A stretch of 64,000 nucleotides of DNA, taken from positions 279,458 through 343,457 of the forward strand of contig VWZW01006249.1 of NCBI GenBank assembly GCA_013397115.1, given 5' to 3'. The position numbers were made by a program, and so were the translations under genes. This document shows positions 63,895 to 64,000 of the stretch, piece by piece; the stretch's first letter is position 1; each line of letters begins with the position of its first letter. The notes beneath the pieces were generated by a model. That model ran no database searches. It had not been told where the DNA came from and was given only the letters and a program-made list of their open reading frames with translations. The DNA is from Edolisoma coerulescens. Taxonomy: Eukaryota > Chordata > Aves > Passeriformes > Campephagidae.

Positions 63895-64000
63895 TCGGCA
63901 GCGCGTGCGAGCGGGGCCGCGGGCCGGGCGCGGGTCGTGCCTCTGGAGCCCCCTGCAGGCCGATGGCACCGGCGCAGGGCCCCGGCCGGGCCGGGCGGGG
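63895..64000 (+). promoter_or_regulatory. Left edge of a CpG island; likely HEBAlt promoter
   Basis: About 18 CpGs lie in the last 106 bp, with GCGCGTGCGAGCGG, CCGCGGGCCGGGCGCGGG and GGCCGGGCCGGGCGGGG runs and GC-box-like GGGCGGGG at the very end. CpG is already rising from about 63850. The island is cut by the window edge. Its place, about 6 kb into the intron after exon D, agrees with the position of the alternative HEBAlt promoter in mammals (and of the TCF4-A promoter in the paralogue). That assignment is inference from position and composition. Confidence 0.6.

Larger units (their letters stand above)
57884..64000 (+). other. TCF12: TCF12 intron after exon D (partial)
   Basis: The intron starts with GTAAGT and continues beyond the window. 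It contains regulatory-looking blocks at 58.1-58.75 and 59.34-59.78 kb, a C/T tract at 59.29-59.33 kb and a CpG island at the right end. I looked for the HEBAlt first coding exon (conserved start MYCAY...) and did not find it, so it probably lies to the right. The stretch from about 59.8 to 63.8 kb shows nothing I can name. Confidence 0.88.

Noticed and set aside
1..64000. CRISPR arrays, operons, insertion sequences, rRNA or tRNA genes, endogenous virus genes
   Set aside because: None was seen. The window has spliced vertebrate gene structure, and no tRNA-like cloverleaf, rRNA segment, LTR pair or retroviral reading frame could be supported.
57884..64000. HEBAlt first coding exon inside the window
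   Set aside because: No frame encoding a MYCAY-type start followed by a phase-0 donor was found; it is expected to the right of the window.

Overview
The window is vertebrate nuclear DNA, most likely from a bird. It is AT-rich, intron-dominated sequence. The only protein-coding gene I can establish is on the + strand. Four short exons, each with a canonical AG acceptor and a GTAAGT donor, join into one reading frame that I recognise as the N-terminal/middle part of TCF12 (HEB), a class I bHLH E-protein transcription factor. The avian inference rests on CR1 LINE remnants (clearest at 55651-55905 and 51971-52034) and the absence of mammalian SINEs; the species is not identifiable.

Layout: 1-3171 is the 3' part of an upstream intron. 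Exon A is at 3172-3274. A 35.8 kb intron (3275-39063) follows, holding three GC/CpG-rich patches (about 9.9-10.3, 21.4-22.1 and 25.8-26.1 kb), a likely conserved non-coding element near 22.4 kb, an old CR1 piece at 28.2-28.5 kb, and a weak candidate coding exon on the opposite strand at 11993-12292. Exon B is at 39064-39128. A 15.2 kb intron contains a very old CR1/L3-like LINE remnant and a CR1 3' end. Exon C is at 54368-54503, followed by a 3.3 kb intron with one CR1, and exon D at 57831-57883. The last 6.1 kb (57884-64000) is the start of the next intron. It has regulatory-looking sequence at 58.1-59.8 kb and enters a dense CpG island that runs off the right edge.

The four exons encode 119 codons N-terminal to the bHLH. 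They include two basic clusters (RRR in exon C, KKVRK in exon D) that match the bipartite nuclear localisation signal described for the paralogue TCF4. The N-terminal activation domain AD1 lies upstream of the window; AD2 and the bHLH lie downstream. In mammals the short isoform HEBAlt starts inside the intron that follows exon D. The CpG island at the right edge is therefore the best candidate for that promoter, but the HEBAlt first coding exon is not in the window.

I did not find a new biological system. Observations worth checking are the internal CpG islands as alternative promoters, one with a CTCF-like motif; the frame-neutral exon pairs; a ratcheting-type splice site midway in the long intron; and the antisense exon candidate. 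Almost all other open frames here look like chance.
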